Assembly: GCF_004364325.1 (NCBI RefSeq)
Contig: NZ_SOCP01000009.1
Span: forward strand, 62,001 to 126,000
Direction: 5' to 3'
Source of the DNA: Actinophytocola oryzae
GTDB taxonomy: Bacteria > Actinomycetota > Actinomycetes > Mycobacteriales > Pseudonocardiaceae
Length of the DNA stretch: 64,000 nucleotides
Positions 27,120 through 35,742 of the stretch are shown one piece after another. The notes below the pieces were generated by a model. It was not told the origin of the DNA, made no database searches, and saw nothing but the letters and a program-made list of their open reading frames with translations. Positions within the stretch are counted from its first letter, which is position 1. Each line of letters begins with the position of its first letter. A program made the translations under genes and the position numbers.

Positions 27120-28076
27120 CTAGCGCGCCAGCCAGTGCAGGGACTGACCGTGACCGGCCGCGTACGCGACGGGCTCGCCGTTGTGCGTGACCAGGAACAG
27201 CGCCTTGTCCGGTTCCGGCGACGGCGGCGCGTCGGCGAGGACCACGCCCATGCCCTCGTTGGCGATCCAGTGCGCGTCGAGGCCCTTGACGGTGGCGATG
27301 AACCTCTCGCGCTCGTCGGCGCTGAGGTAGGGGAGGACCGCGCTGTGGAAGACGACCAGCGTCGCGTCCTCGGGCGCGGTGGCGGCGACGGCCGTGAGCT
27401 GCTCGTTGAGGTCACCGGCGACGATGAGCGGCGGGTGCTCCCTGACGATCCCGATGGCGGCGGCGAGACGCGTGCGGCGGTAGTCGTGCTCTGGCCAGAT
27501 CAGCGTCTCGAGCCAACGGACGGTGTCGGGGTCGCCGACGTCGAGCGGGTTGAGGTCGATGCCGGCACGCCAGGCGATCTCGGGGACCTTCGTCGGGAAC
27601 GGCACCGGGCCGGTGGTCTCGCATTCGAGGACCGCCGGGCTGGGGCCGTCGGCGGGGTCGAGCTGGTCGCGGCCGGGGTAGCGGTAGCTGTAGCGGTCCG
27701 GGAACAGGCACAGGCCCGCGGAGGCGCCGACCTCGAGGAGTGCCAGCGGCTGGGGGAGCGCGGCGAGCAGGGGGAGCAGGACCGCGCACCGGCCGGGCTC
27801 GTTGGTCTGCGTCCGCTTGGCGAGCATGACGGCCGCGACCTCGGGCCACCGTTCGAGGACCGCCCGCCGGAAGCCTGCGAAGGGGCCGGCCGGGACACCG
27901 AGGTAGCGGGCGGCGGCGAACAGGAGGTTGGGCTGGCGTTTGGGCTCGGGCAGCTCGTCGAGCAGGGCGATCAGCTCGACGTCGTCCGCGACGCCCAGCG
28001 ACCACTCCTCGTAGCACGGTGAGGTGGCGCGGGTCTCGAGCACACCGAAGCGCCGGTACTCCTCAGCGGTCGACAC
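27120..28076 (-). CDS. DUF2332 family protein
   Basis: 318 residues matching the actinobacterial DUF2332 family: LPEPKRQPNLLFAAARYLG near the N-terminus, TQTNEPGRCAVLLPLLA, LLEVGASAGLCLFPDRY, and RAGIDLNPLDVGDPDTVRWL. The fold is thought to be methyltransferase-like (EVGASAGL resembles a SAM-binding loop), but no activity is established. Its start overlaps the end of the next upstream gene by 14 nt, so it is last in the operon containing the ESX-substrate-like genes. Confidence 0.88.
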   Translation of the reverse strand: MSTAEEYRRFGVLETRATSPCYEEWSLGVADDVELIALLDELPEPKRQPNLLFAAARYLGVPAGPFAGFRRAVLERWPEVAAVMLAKRTQTNEPGRCAVLLPLLAALPQPLALLEVGASAGLCLFPDRYSYRYPGRDQLDPADGPSPAVLECETTGPVPFPTKVPEIAWRAGIDLNPLDVGDPDTVRWLETLIWPEHDYRRTRLAAAIGIVREHPPLIVAGDLNEQLTAVAATAPEDATLVVFHSAVLPYLSADERERFIATVKGLDAHWIANEGMGVVLADAPPSPEPDKALFLVTHNGEPVAYAAGHGQSLHWLAR

Positions 28077-28374
28077 GCTTGGCCTTGTCCCGCATTTCGA
28101 TCATCTCGTCGAACGTCAGTTGCTTCATCCGCCGCAGGGGTTTGCTGAGCTCTCCGGGCCGCTCGCCTGCGATGTTCGCGGCCGCTTCCTCGCACAGACG
28201 ATCCATCTGCTCGTCGATGGCCGCGAATTCCTCGGGGCTCGCCGCCCGCCGAGTGGTGATGAGATCTTGCATGCGCGTCAACCAGCCCAACAGAAGTTCA
28301 GAGACACCCTCCAGAGTGCCACCGACGAGCACGGGAGGTCTCGGTCTCGGCTTCGGTCGTGGGAATCCCCACAC
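28063..28374 (-). CDS. hypothetical protein in ESX-substrate-like locus
   Basis: 103 residues from a GTG preceded by AGGGGG; the reading frame stays open far upstream, but that part is antisense-like shadow of the neighbouring gene. The protein is mostly helical with WLTRMQDLITTRRAASPEEFAAIDEQMDR and a charged C-terminus KQLTFDEMIEMRDKAKRVDR. No family recognised. It lies 8 nt after the WXG-like gene and overlaps the DUF2332 gene by 14 nt. Position suggests a chaperone, immunity protein or accessory factor for the substrate encoded upstream, but nothing in the sequence proves it. An internal ATG at 28272 would give a 69-residue form. Confidence 0.65.
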   Translation of the reverse strand: MWGFPRPKPRPRPPVLVGGTLEGVSELLLGWLTRMQDLITTRRAASPEEFAAIDEQMDRLCEEAAANIAGERPGELSKPLRRMKQLTFDEMIEMRDKAKRVDR

Positions 28375-28382
28375 AGCGCCCC

Positions 28383-29342
28383 CTACAGTTTGTCCTGGTC
28401 GACCGGTTCGGGCGGTCCTGGTGGGGTGGCGGCACCCGCCGCGGCCTTGCCGCTCTCGAGGCCGACGGTCTGTCCCAGTTCTCCCGGTATCTCCTTCACG
28501 GCCTGTTTCAGCGCGCCCTTGGCGAGGATCCCGATCTCTTCGCCGAGGGCGGTCAACATCCCGGTGCTGAACGCCCGGTCTCCATAGGTGCCGGCCATCC
28601 CCACCGTGGTCTTCACCGCGCGGAAGATGCCCACGCTCCGCCGCAGCAGTCGCTGGGCGTTCTCGAAGGCGGCCTTCAGTTTGCGCAGCCACTGGACGAT
28701 CTTGTTGCCGGTCGCGGTGATCGTCTGCGTGATCTCCGGCACGGCGGCGGGCGTCACGGGTGGCGGGTTGCGGCAGAGGATGCTGACGGCCTTGCCGACG
28801 GCGTCGGTGATCAGCCCGCGGACGATCTCGCGCACCATGGTCAGCAGGAGACCGGACATCCGGGCGTTGACGGACACGGACTGGGCCGCGGCGGCCCCTG
28901 CCCGGTACAGCTCGACCTGGTTGGCGCAGAACAGCCGGTACTGGGTCACCGCCGGCCCCGACCAGCTCGCGGAGTCCCTCGTGTAGTGGTCGTGCAGGTC
29001 GTCGGCGGACTTGGTCATCTCGGCGGCGACGCCGGACCAGGTCTCGACGACCAGGTTGAGCTGCTGCTGGTCGCCGGTCAGCTGGTCGAGCACCCAGCGC
29101 AGGGGCCCGAACAGCTCGATGACCCAGCCGAGCCCGAGGCTGACGAGCTTCGCGAGCGGGTCGGCGAGGAGGTCCCTGACCTCGAAGGCGAGGGAACCGG
29201 CCGAGACGAGGCCCGCGGTCCAGTCGCCGCTGGAGACCTTCGCGCACAGGTCGTAGGCGTCCTTGGCCAGGCCGAACCCCTCGAGCGACGAGCGTTCGGC
29301 GCGTGCCGCGGCGGCGTCGGCGACCGGGTTACCGTCCGGCAT
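28383..29342 (-). CDS. WXG100-like type VII secretion target with C-terminal extension
   Basis: 319 residues. A long helical N-terminal region (about 60-160) contains ETWSGVAAEMTKSADDLHDH and SASWSGPAVTQYRLFCANQ, with the W-x-G turn between two amphipathic helices, as in ESX/type VII substrates. The remaining 150 residues are helical (ENAQRLLRRSVGIFRAVKTT) with a Gly/Ala/Pro-rich tail ending PEPVDQDKL. It may be a secreted effector or structural partner. It overlaps the EspC-like gene by 14 nt. No toxin fold is recognisable in the C-terminal part. Confidence 0.75.
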   Translation of the reverse strand: MPDGNPVADAAAARAERSSLEGFGLAKDAYDLCAKVSSGDWTAGLVSAGSLAFEVRDLLADPLAKLVSLGLGWVIELFGPLRWVLDQLTGDQQQLNLVVETWSGVAAEMTKSADDLHDHYTRDSASWSGPAVTQYRLFCANQVELYRAGAAAAQSVSVNARMSGLLLTMVREIVRGLITDAVGKAVSILCRNPPPVTPAAVPEITQTITATGNKIVQWLRKLKAAFENAQRLLRRSVGIFRAVKTTVGMAGTYGDRAFSTGMLTALGEEIGILAKGALKQAVKEIPGELGQTVGLESGKAAAGAATPPGPPEPVDQDKL

Positions 29343-29646
29343 CGCGCAGCTCCGGCGAGGTGGAGAACATGTCGGTGATGTCGCTTTCGTTGGCGTCCAC
29401 GTCGCCGGCCCACACGCCGACCCTGACGCGGTGGTCGTCGGCGGCCTCGTGGGCGGCGCCGAGCATGTCGAGCCCTTCGGCGGCCGCGTCGGCGCACTCG
29501 ATGGCGAGGAAGTAACCGAAGATGCCGAAGGCGTCCCGGCCGACGGGCGCGCCGGCCGCCCGGTGTGCGGCGTCGATCCGGTCGGCGACGTCGGCGACGC
29601 GGCCCTGGTGCGCCCGCAGCTCGCGGACGTCGATCTCCACGGTCAT
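29329..29646 (-). CDS. EspC-like type VII secretion target
   Basis: 105 residues. MTVEIDVRELRAHQGRVADV starts an amphipathic helix and VGRDAFGIFGYFLAIECADA is the hallmark turn of the actinobacterial EspC (DUF2580) family, followed by DDHRVRVGVWAGDVDANESD. Such proteins are co-secreted with PPE-like partners through ESX systems. The ATG at 29646 has a strong GAGGAGG 5 nt upstream. It lies 10 nt after the YbaB/EbfC gene and overlaps the WXG-like gene by 14 nt. Confidence 0.85.
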   Translation of the reverse strand: MTVEIDVRELRAHQGRVADVADRIDAAHRAAGAPVGRDAFGIFGYFLAIECADAAAEGLDMLGAAHEAADDHRVRVGVWAGDVDANESDITDMFSTSPELRDAGR

Positions 29647-29656
29647 GGGTGCCTCC

Positions 29657-30115
29657 TCAGCGCAGCAGGGTGCGGTCGCCGAACTCGGTGTCGTCGTCGG
29701 GGCGCGGGGGCCGGGTTCGTTTCGGTGCCTGCCGTTCCTCCTGGGCGCCGAGCCGCATCGATCGCCGCAGGTGCTGCTGGACCGGGGGCGGTGCCGGGTA
29801 GGCGGCGCGGTACTGGGCGTCGAGCTCGGCCATGATGTCGCTACCGGCGAGCGCGGGCATCGTGGCACGGGCGGCGTCGGCCAGTTGGCTCTGCGCCTGC
29901 CGCACGGTGTTGACGATGAGCGCGGCCAGTTCGGGGTCGGGCAGCCGCAGGTCGACGAGGTTCCCACCCGAGTCGACGGTGACGGCGACCTTCCCGTCGG
30001 CCGAACGGGCGGTGGCCCTGAGCGCGGCGAGGCCGGTCCTGACCTGTTCGGCTGTGCGGGTGGTCTCGGCCAGGCGTTCCTCGAAACCGGCGATGACGTC
30101 GTCGGGGTGGGTCAT
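29657..30115 (-). CDS. YbaB/EbfC family nucleoid-associated-like protein
   Basis: 152 residues. The central part matches the YbaB/EbfC fold: VIAGFEERLAETTRTAEQVR, a strand pair KVAVTVDSGGNLVDLRLPDP and a C-terminal helix LIVNTVRQAQSQLADAARAT. The family binds DNA as a dimer in other bacteria, but in ESX-type loci of actinomycetes divergent copies are frequent and may be secretion partners. The tail after residue 110 is basic and Pro/Arg-rich. The start overlaps the stop of the PPE-like gene by one base. Confidence 0.82.
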   Translation of the reverse strand: MTHPDDVIAGFEERLAETTRTAEQVRTGLAALRATARSADGKVAVTVDSGGNLVDLRLPDPELAALIVNTVRQAQSQLADAARATMPALAGSDIMAELDAQYRAAYPAPPPVQQHLRRSMRLGAQEERQAPKRTRPPRPDDDTEFGDRTLLR

Positions 30116-31311
30116 CAGTCGTCCTCGTACTCGTCGTCACCGATCACCTGGGGTGCGGTGAGCACATCACTGCCGAACATTCCCTCGGAGTCCTCCTCGA
30201 TGAGGACCTTCCGCTGGTGTTCTTCGTCCTTGTCGTCGCGGCCTCGGCCGCCTACGGGTGCGCCACCCATCATGCCGGGGCCGGTTCCTCGCGCCATGGC
30301 TGCCGCAGCGCCTCGCCTGAGGGCCGCTTCCTCGGCGGCCAGTGCGCCAGCGCCGGGCGCGAGGGGGTTGCGCCCGGCTGGTCCCGGTCCGGTATCGCGT
30401 CCACCGGGGCCTGGTCCACCTTCGCCGGGGCCGCGGTAGGCGCCACCGCGAGCCCCCGGATCAGGGGTGCTTCCCAGGGTGCCGAAACGTGCGACGGGTA
30501 GTTCGGGACCGCCTCCGCCGACCCTTGGGGCATCCGGCGCGGGTACCAACGGTCCCGGGGTCCTGCCCGAGGGGGAGAAGTCGTTTGGGCTGGTCAGGCC
30601 GGGTTGGTGCCATGGTGTCGGCTGTACGGGGGGTTCGTTCCCGAGGTCGGGGGTCCCGAACGGTCGGGGTTCGCCGCCGCCTCGGGGGCCGGGTCCGCCG
30701 CTTCGTGGGGGCGGGTCGTCGCCGTTGCGGGGCTGCCCATCCGGGACGTGGATGTAGTCGTCGGTGTCCTCGCCGGTCACGGCTACCGTGTCGCCGGAGT
30801 GGTTGACGGTCCTGTACTCGGCGGGCATCTCGGTCTCGTTGTACTGGCTGGCGTGGTCGTAGCCGCGGTAGACCTCGAGGTTGTGGTGGGCGTCGGCCTG
30901 GTAGGCGCTGACCTGCTCCTCGTAGTCGGCGAACGGCGCCATTCGGTCGAAGATGTCCATCTTGGGCGGTTCGGGTGGGACTGGGACCACGCTGTTGGCC
31001 GCTCGGTGGAATGACCCGCTCTGCCGGTCGAGCAGATCCTCGGCTCGGCTCAGCAGGTCGGCACCGTGGATCGCGGACTCGGCGAGTGGCTGCGCCGCGC
31101 CGAACGCGCTCTCGCTGGCCGCTCCCTGCCATCCATCTCGGATCAGCTCTCCCTGCTTGCGGATCATCGCCGCTCGATCTTTTTCCAGCTCCCACTCGGA
31201 CCGGGTGGCGTACTGCGCGTCGTCGAGCATCCCGGTGCCGCGCCCGTTCGTCATGTACTCGTAGATCTCGTGAGGCGATATTCCGTGCTTGGTGAACTCG
31301 CCCACGGTCAC
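30115..31311 (-). CDS. PPE-like/WXG-type protein with Pro/Gly-rich tail
   Basis: 398 residues from a GTG lying in a 4-nt overlap with the lipoprotein stop. Residues 1-110 are helical with DGWQGAASESAFGAAQPLAE, a W-x-G turn like that of PPE/WXG proteins. Residues about 180-360 are low-complexity Pro/Gly/Arg (PPRSGGPGPRGGGEPRPFG and similar), followed by an acidic end EDSEGMFGSDVLTAPQVIGD. This is the architecture of ESX substrates in Pseudonocardiales. No core ESX components are in the window, so it must use a secretion system encoded elsewhere, if secreted at all. Confidence 0.78.
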   Translation of the reverse strand: MTVGEFTKHGISPHEIYEYMTNGRGTGMLDDAQYATRSEWELEKDRAAMIRKQGELIRDGWQGAASESAFGAAQPLAESAIHGADLLSRAEDLLDRQSGSFHRAANSVVPVPPEPPKMDIFDRMAPFADYEEQVSAYQADAHHNLEVYRGYDHASQYNETEMPAEYRTVNHSGDTVAVTGEDTDDYIHVPDGQPRNGDDPPPRSGGPGPRGGGEPRPFGTPDLGNEPPVQPTPWHQPGLTSPNDFSPSGRTPGPLVPAPDAPRVGGGGPELPVARFGTLGSTPDPGARGGAYRGPGEGGPGPGGRDTGPGPAGRNPLAPGAGALAAEEAALRRGAAAAMARGTGPGMMGGAPVGGRGRDDKDEEHQRKVLIEEDSEGMFGSDVLTAPQVIGDDEYEDD

Positions 31312-31949
31312 GCCCCCTTCATCGTCTGCAACGCCATCCCCGCGATGTCGGAGGCGGTCTTGCATGGATCTTTCTGTCCGACATTCGCCGTCGACAGGGA
31401 CAGCTCGGTCGCGAATGCCATGTCGTCGGCCACCCCTACGATAACGACGCAATTGCCCTTGGCCCGGTCGTCGATTCCGCGGACTATCGCCGGGTATCCC
31501 TCGATGTCAGGTAGCTCCTCGAAGAGTTCGTACTCACCTCGGTTGTTGGCGTCGTACTCCGGGCTCAGTCCTCGCGGATCGTCGACAATGAAGACGATTC
31601 TGACCTTGCCGCGAGTTTCCTCGTTGAGCCAGACGCAGCCAATGCTGAGAGGAATTTTGTCATCGATCGTTCCCACTCGGGGCAGGTTGAGCGACTCTGC
31701 CTGGTCGGCGGTCAGTGATCGGCAGGGGTCCCGCTCGTATCGGGAGGTGTCCAGCGGATTCTCAACCTTCGGTGCCCCGGCGAACGGGAGTTCCTCATCC
31801 CCGTTGTCAGACGAGGGGGGCGCCGAATCCGAAGCCGTTTTCTCGGTGGACGGGATCGGCAGGGGATCGCCCTTGCTCGTCGTCGTGCATCCGGCAACGA
31901 CTGCGAGCGCGAGCAAGCTCGCCACGGCTACCAAAGGCCGGATTTGCAT
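31308..31949 (-). CDS. DUF3558 lipoprotein
   Basis: 213 residues. MQIRPLVAVASLLALAVVAG followed by Cys is a lipoprotein signal with lipobox VAGC, then a Ser/Pro/Asp linker and the DUF3558 domain: DPCRSLTADQAESLNLPRVG, SIGCVWLNEETRGKVRI, KDPCKTASDIAGMALQTM. Four domain Cys residues are conserved and probably form two disulfides. The family is surface-anchored and often next to ESX-substrate genes in actinomycetes. It overlaps the downstream PPE-like gene by 4 nt and follows the upstream hypothetical gene by 3 nt. Confidence 0.88.
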   Translation of the reverse strand: MQIRPLVAVASLLALAVVAGCTTTSKGDPLPIPSTEKTASDSAPPSSDNGDEELPFAGAPKVENPLDTSRYERDPCRSLTADQAESLNLPRVGTIDDKIPLSIGCVWLNEETRGKVRIVFIVDDPRGLSPEYDANNRGEYELFEELPDIEGYPAIVRGIDDRAKGNCVVIVGVADDMAFATELSLSTANVGQKDPCKTASDIAGMALQTMKGA

Positions 31950-31952
31950 GGC

Positions 31953-32363
31953 TCAAACCCCGGGTTGTGGGCCCTGGGGGGCCGTGGCCTTGGTGATGTC
32001 AGTGACGTTGGTGTGCTCGACGCCCAGATAGTCGTCGAGCGCGTTCTGAAACAACTGCGCCTGCTGTCGGCAATAGTCACGATTGTGTTCCAGATATCGC
32101 CCGTACGACTCGCCTGACCGGTTGGCCGAGGAGGTGTGTGCACGGCTGGCGAAGTCCTCAGCCGGTGGCCGGATCCGTGACATGTAACCCGAGTTGTACA
32201 GCGAATCGTGATAGCTGTCCGCCAGCTCGAGCCAGTTCTTGATGATGGTGCGCAGGTCCGGCTCGAAGTAGGTGAAGCTGCCACCACCGGTTGACGTCGG
32301 CTCGGTGGTGTGGCCGGTGAACATGTCGCCCAGTCGGGCCTCGATGTCGTCGCGGTTGGTCAT
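31953..32363 (-). CDS. hypothetical helical protein, first gene of the ESX-substrate-like operon
   Basis: 136 residues, mostly helical: FEPDLRTIIKNWLELADSYH and YLEHNRDYCRQQAQLFQNAL suggest a helical hairpin of WXG-like size. No signal peptide and no named family. It is the first of eight tightly packed genes (31953 down to 27120) whose other members are DUF3558, PPE-like, YbaB-like, EspC-like and WXG-like proteins, so it probably belongs to the same secretion-related set. Confidence 0.75.
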   Translation of the reverse strand: MTNRDDIEARLGDMFTGHTTEPTSTGGGSFTYFEPDLRTIIKNWLELADSYHDSLYNSGYMSRIRPPAEDFASRAHTSSANRSGESYGRYLEHNRDYCRQQAQLFQNALDDYLGVEHTNVTDITKATAPQGPQPGV

Positions 32364-32477
32364 GTCGGCTCCCCCGGGGTTCCGAAGGGGTTCGGAACGC
32401 TCGGTAGCTGAGCATACGACAGGCGTGATTTCCCCGAGCGATGTTCCGGGGGAAAGGAGGCAGGTGACTACCTGTCG

Positions 32478-35400
32478 TCAGCAGCAGTAACGGTGTGCCC
32501 GCTCCGGTTCGTGCCACCAGTACTCGGGGTCGTGTTCGTGCGTCGCCGGGACTGATGTCGTCGCCAGTGCGGGCGTTGCCGCCGCCACCGGCGTTCTGAA
32601 CGGGGTCAGCAGGTCGTCGACCGTGTGCAGTCTGCCCTTCACCATCACGCGGTCCACCGCCGCCGCCGCGTTGATGTCCGCCAGTGGGTTGCCGGTCACG
32701 AACGACAGATCGGCCTGCGCGCCCCGGCGCACCTCGCCCAGGTTGCCCGACTGGCCCAGCCACCGGGCCGGGTTCGTGGTCGCCGTCGTCAGGGCCTCGT
32801 ACGGGGTGAAGCCGAAGTGGACCTTCGCGCGGAGGTTCGTGTGCAGGGACACCGCGGGGTTGTCCAGTGGGGCGTCCGTCCCGGAGATCACGTAGCCGCC
32901 CGCTCGGTGGATCCTCAGCACCATGTCCACGTTCGCCGCCAGCATGGCCAGCGCCGGCTCGTTCGCCGGGGTCTGGGCGGCGTCCGCCTTTGTCACCAGT
33001 GCCGCGTACTCCCACGCGGGATACAGGGTTCTCGTTCGCTCGTCCTCCACCAGCGCGCGGTCGAACGCGTACATCGCCGCCGAGTTGAACAGTGTCGGGG
33101 TCAGCGACATGCCCGACCTCACGAACAGCGTCACCGCGTCCTCGTACGCCCGGCCCAGCCTCGACACCGTGTGCGAGTAGCCCAGGCGGTTCGTCGCGCC
33201 CGTGTGCTCCATGCCGTCCATGCCGATGTGCTCTGCCGGGTACAGGTAGTGCGACGACAGCGGCATGCCCGCCCGGTGCGCCGCCGCCACCACTCGCCTC
33301 TGGTACGCCACCGGCAGGCGCACGTACGTCTTCACCATGTCGTAGCCCAGCGCCTTCGCCCGTGCCAGCTCCAACCCCAGCTGCGCCACCGACCTGGTCG
33401 GGCGCATGAAGTTGTAGTACACGCGCGAACCGTCGATCGCCTCGCCTGTGCCGAAGTACCGTGGGCCCACCCGCGCACCCGACTCCAGCGCCTCCCTCGT
33501 CTCCACGAACTGGTACGCCGGGTCACCGGGCGAACGGGTCGTCGTGATGCCGTACGTCAACCACAGCCTGCCCTGCCGGTCGCCCCACTGACGCCCCCTC
33601 AGGTGCCAGTGCACGTGGGCGTCGACCAGGCCCGGCATCACCGTCGACGTTCGGGCGTCCACCGTGTACCGCCTGCCGCCCGCCCTCAGCACGTCGACGA
33701 TCTTTCCCTTGTCCACCACGATGTCCACCGACTCGCGTAGACGTTGGGCCCGGCCGTCCCACAGGGCGCCCGCCCGGATCACCTCGTGCTCGTGGACCTC
33801 TGTCGGGCGCCAGTGCAGCGTCAGCGGGATGTCCTTCGGCCTGCCTCCGTCGACGCTCACCGAGCGCAGGGTGCCGTTGTGCAGGTACAGCAACCGGTCC
33901 GCGCCCAGCCACGACAGCGAGTCCGTCACCTCGGTCGTCACCTGGCGGGCCGGGCCGGTGAACGCGCCCGTCGGGCTCACCGGGACCACCCACGCGCACG
34001 ACTCCACCACGAACGCCAGGTACTTCCCGTCCGGGGACCACGCCGGGCCGTCGTCACCGCGGGTGGCCAGCGACGCGTGCGGCATCGGTTCGGTGTAGGT
34101 CAGGGCGCCGGACGCCAGGTCCACCGACAGGATCTGGCTCGTCCCCTCGCGGAAGCGCCTCGAGTACGGCTTCACCGCCGCCAGCGCCACCGTCCGGCCG
34201 TCCGGCGACCACGTCGGCCGCCCCGGCATGAACAGCGACGGCGTCACCTGCGTCGGCGTGCCGCTCGCCAGGTCCAGCACCCACGTCACGCCGTCCTGGT
34301 CGTTGTAGGCCACCCGGCCCCCGTCGGGGGACAGGCGTGGCGCCACCTGCGCGCCCGGCAGGCCGGACAGGCGCCGCTCGCGCCCCGACGCCAGATCGTG
34401 CTGCCACAGGTCCGCGTCGCCCGCGCGGTCGGACGCGTACACGATCGCGCGGCCGTCCGGGGTGAAGTCCGGGTCGGAGTTGAAGTAGCCGTCCGCCACC
34501 AGCCGCACGGGACGTGGGTCGCCGATCTTCAGCAGCCACAACGCGTTCAGTGCCCGGAACGCCACCTTCGTGCCGTCGCGGGACGCCACCGGGGACGCGA
34601 TGCCCAGTGCCCGCTGCTCCTTCGTCGAGTCGAGGTCGCGGACCGAGTGCCGGTAGTGCTGCCGGGGCACCACCGGCACCTCGGCGGTGAACGCCACCGC
34701 CGTCGCCGCCCCGCCCAGGGTCCTGCGCTTCGGCACGCCGTCCGCCGTGTACACGAGCGTCGTGGGGGACGGCCACGACGCCGCGAAGCCGAACACGTCC
34801 TCGCCCCGGTCACTGACCACGCGGTCGCCCACCACCAGCTCCGCCGTCGCACCCGCGACACGCACGTACGCGAGCGTGCCGTCCGGCGCGAAGGACGGGC
34901 CGAACAGTGACGCACCCGCGGGGGCGGTCACCGCACGCGTGATCACGCCGGTGGACAGGTCCAGCACGTCCACCGCCGTGGCGTCGACCGTGTAGGCGAG
35001 GCGGCGGCCATCCGGTGACCACGCGGGCATCGCCTCGTCGGCCGCCGTGTCGACGCGCGTCGTGATCGCACCCGTCGCCGCGGACAGGGTGTGGACGCCG
35101 TAGCTGCCGCCTCGGTCCGACGCGAACGCGATCATCGTGCCGTCGGGCGAGAAGCGTGGCTCACGGTGGTCGTAGGGGCCGGTCGTCAGCTGTTCGAGCG
35201 ATGAGCCGTCGGGGCGGATCGTGTACAGGTGGTAGTTGCCGTCCCGGTACGCCTGGAAGACGAGCCTGCGGCCGTCCGGCGACCACGAGGGCTGCGTCGC
35301 GTCGGTGTCGTCGCCGGTCAGCCTGCGTGCCCGGCCGCCGGTGACCGCCACCGTCCAGATCGCCGTGACCAGGTCGAACGCCACCGTCCGGCCGTCGGGG

Positions 35401-35549
35401 GAGAGGTGCGCGGCGATGTTGGTGCCCTGGCTGACCGCCACCCCGCCGTCGGCGGTGGCCTCGGCTGCCGCGGCCGTGCCGGTCAGGGCCGTGGCGCCGG
35501 CCAGCACACCGGCACTCCGCAGTACGTCCCGCCGAGTCAGCTCCACCAT
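32478..35549 (-). CDS. Tat-exported WD40/TolB-like propeller fused to amidohydrolase
   Basis: 1023 residues. The ATG at 35549 is preceded by GGGAGGT and gives MVELTRRDVLRSAGVLAGAT, a twin-arginine signal peptide. Residues about 50-640 hold repeated PD40 (TolB/tricorn) blades: AHLSPDGRTVAFDL, SWSPDGRRLVFQAYRD, RFSPDGTMIAFASDRG, DFTPDGRAIVYASDRA. Residues about 690-1000 are a metal-dependent amidohydrolase: VMPGLVDAHVHWHLRGRQWG (H-x-H site), MPLSSHYLYPAEHIGMDGME and VISGTDAPLDNPAVSLHTN. Exported enzymes of this fusion class act on unknown substrates, likely cyclic amides or peptides, with the propeller as a binding domain. Confidence 0.88.
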   Translation of the reverse strand: MVELTRRDVLRSAGVLAGATALTGTAAAAEATADGGVAVSQGTNIAAHLSPDGRTVAFDLVTAIWTVAVTGGRARRLTGDDTDATQPSWSPDGRRLVFQAYRDGNYHLYTIRPDGSSLEQLTTGPYDHREPRFSPDGTMIAFASDRGGSYGVHTLSAATGAITTRVDTAADEAMPAWSPDGRRLAYTVDATAVDVLDLSTGVITRAVTAPAGASLFGPSFAPDGTLAYVRVAGATAELVVGDRVVSDRGEDVFGFAASWPSPTTLVYTADGVPKRRTLGGAATAVAFTAEVPVVPRQHYRHSVRDLDSTKEQRALGIASPVASRDGTKVAFRALNALWLLKIGDPRPVRLVADGYFNSDPDFTPDGRAIVYASDRAGDADLWQHDLASGRERRLSGLPGAQVAPRLSPDGGRVAYNDQDGVTWVLDLASGTPTQVTPSLFMPGRPTWSPDGRTVALAAVKPYSRRFREGTSQILSVDLASGALTYTEPMPHASLATRGDDGPAWSPDGKYLAFVVESCAWVVPVSPTGAFTGPARQVTTEVTDSLSWLGADRLLYLHNGTLRSVSVDGGRPKDIPLTLHWRPTEVHEHEVIRAGALWDGRAQRLRESVDIVVDKGKIVDVLRAGGRRYTVDARTSTVMPGLVDAHVHWHLRGRQWGDRQGRLWLTYGITTTRSPGDPAYQFVETREALESGARVGPRYFGTGEAIDGSRVYYNFMRPTRSVAQLGLELARAKALGYDMVKTYVRLPVAYQRRVVAAAHRAGMPLSSHYLYPAEHIGMDGMEHTGATNRLGYSHTVSRLGRAYEDAVTLFVRSGMSLTPTLFNSAAMYAFDRALVEDERTRTLYPAWEYAALVTKADAAQTPANEPALAMLAANVDMVLRIHRAGGYVISGTDAPLDNPAVSLHTNLRAKVHFGFTPYEALTTATTNPARWLGQSGNLGEVRRGAQADLSFVTGNPLADINAAAAVDRVMVKGRLHTVDDLLTPFRTPVAAATPALATTSVPATHEHDPEYWWHEPERAHRYCC

Positions 35550-35742
35550 GGGACCTCCCCAGAACACGGGGCGCAGTCGCCCCGTCACTCCATGACAAGA
35601 TCCACCCTGTCGAACACGGGCGCGGGTGTCTACCCTCCGCCGATACGTGTCGTCTCCACCACGGGGTGTAACACAGGCGGGTGACGTCGCGACCGTAAGC
35701 TCTGGGCCGCCCGAACCCCCGCCGAAACGGAGCTCTCCCGTC

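Noticed and set aside
28375-29247. Upstream extension of the 103-residue gene to 29247
   Set aside because: The extension is out of frame with and inside the WXG-like gene and lacks any family signal.
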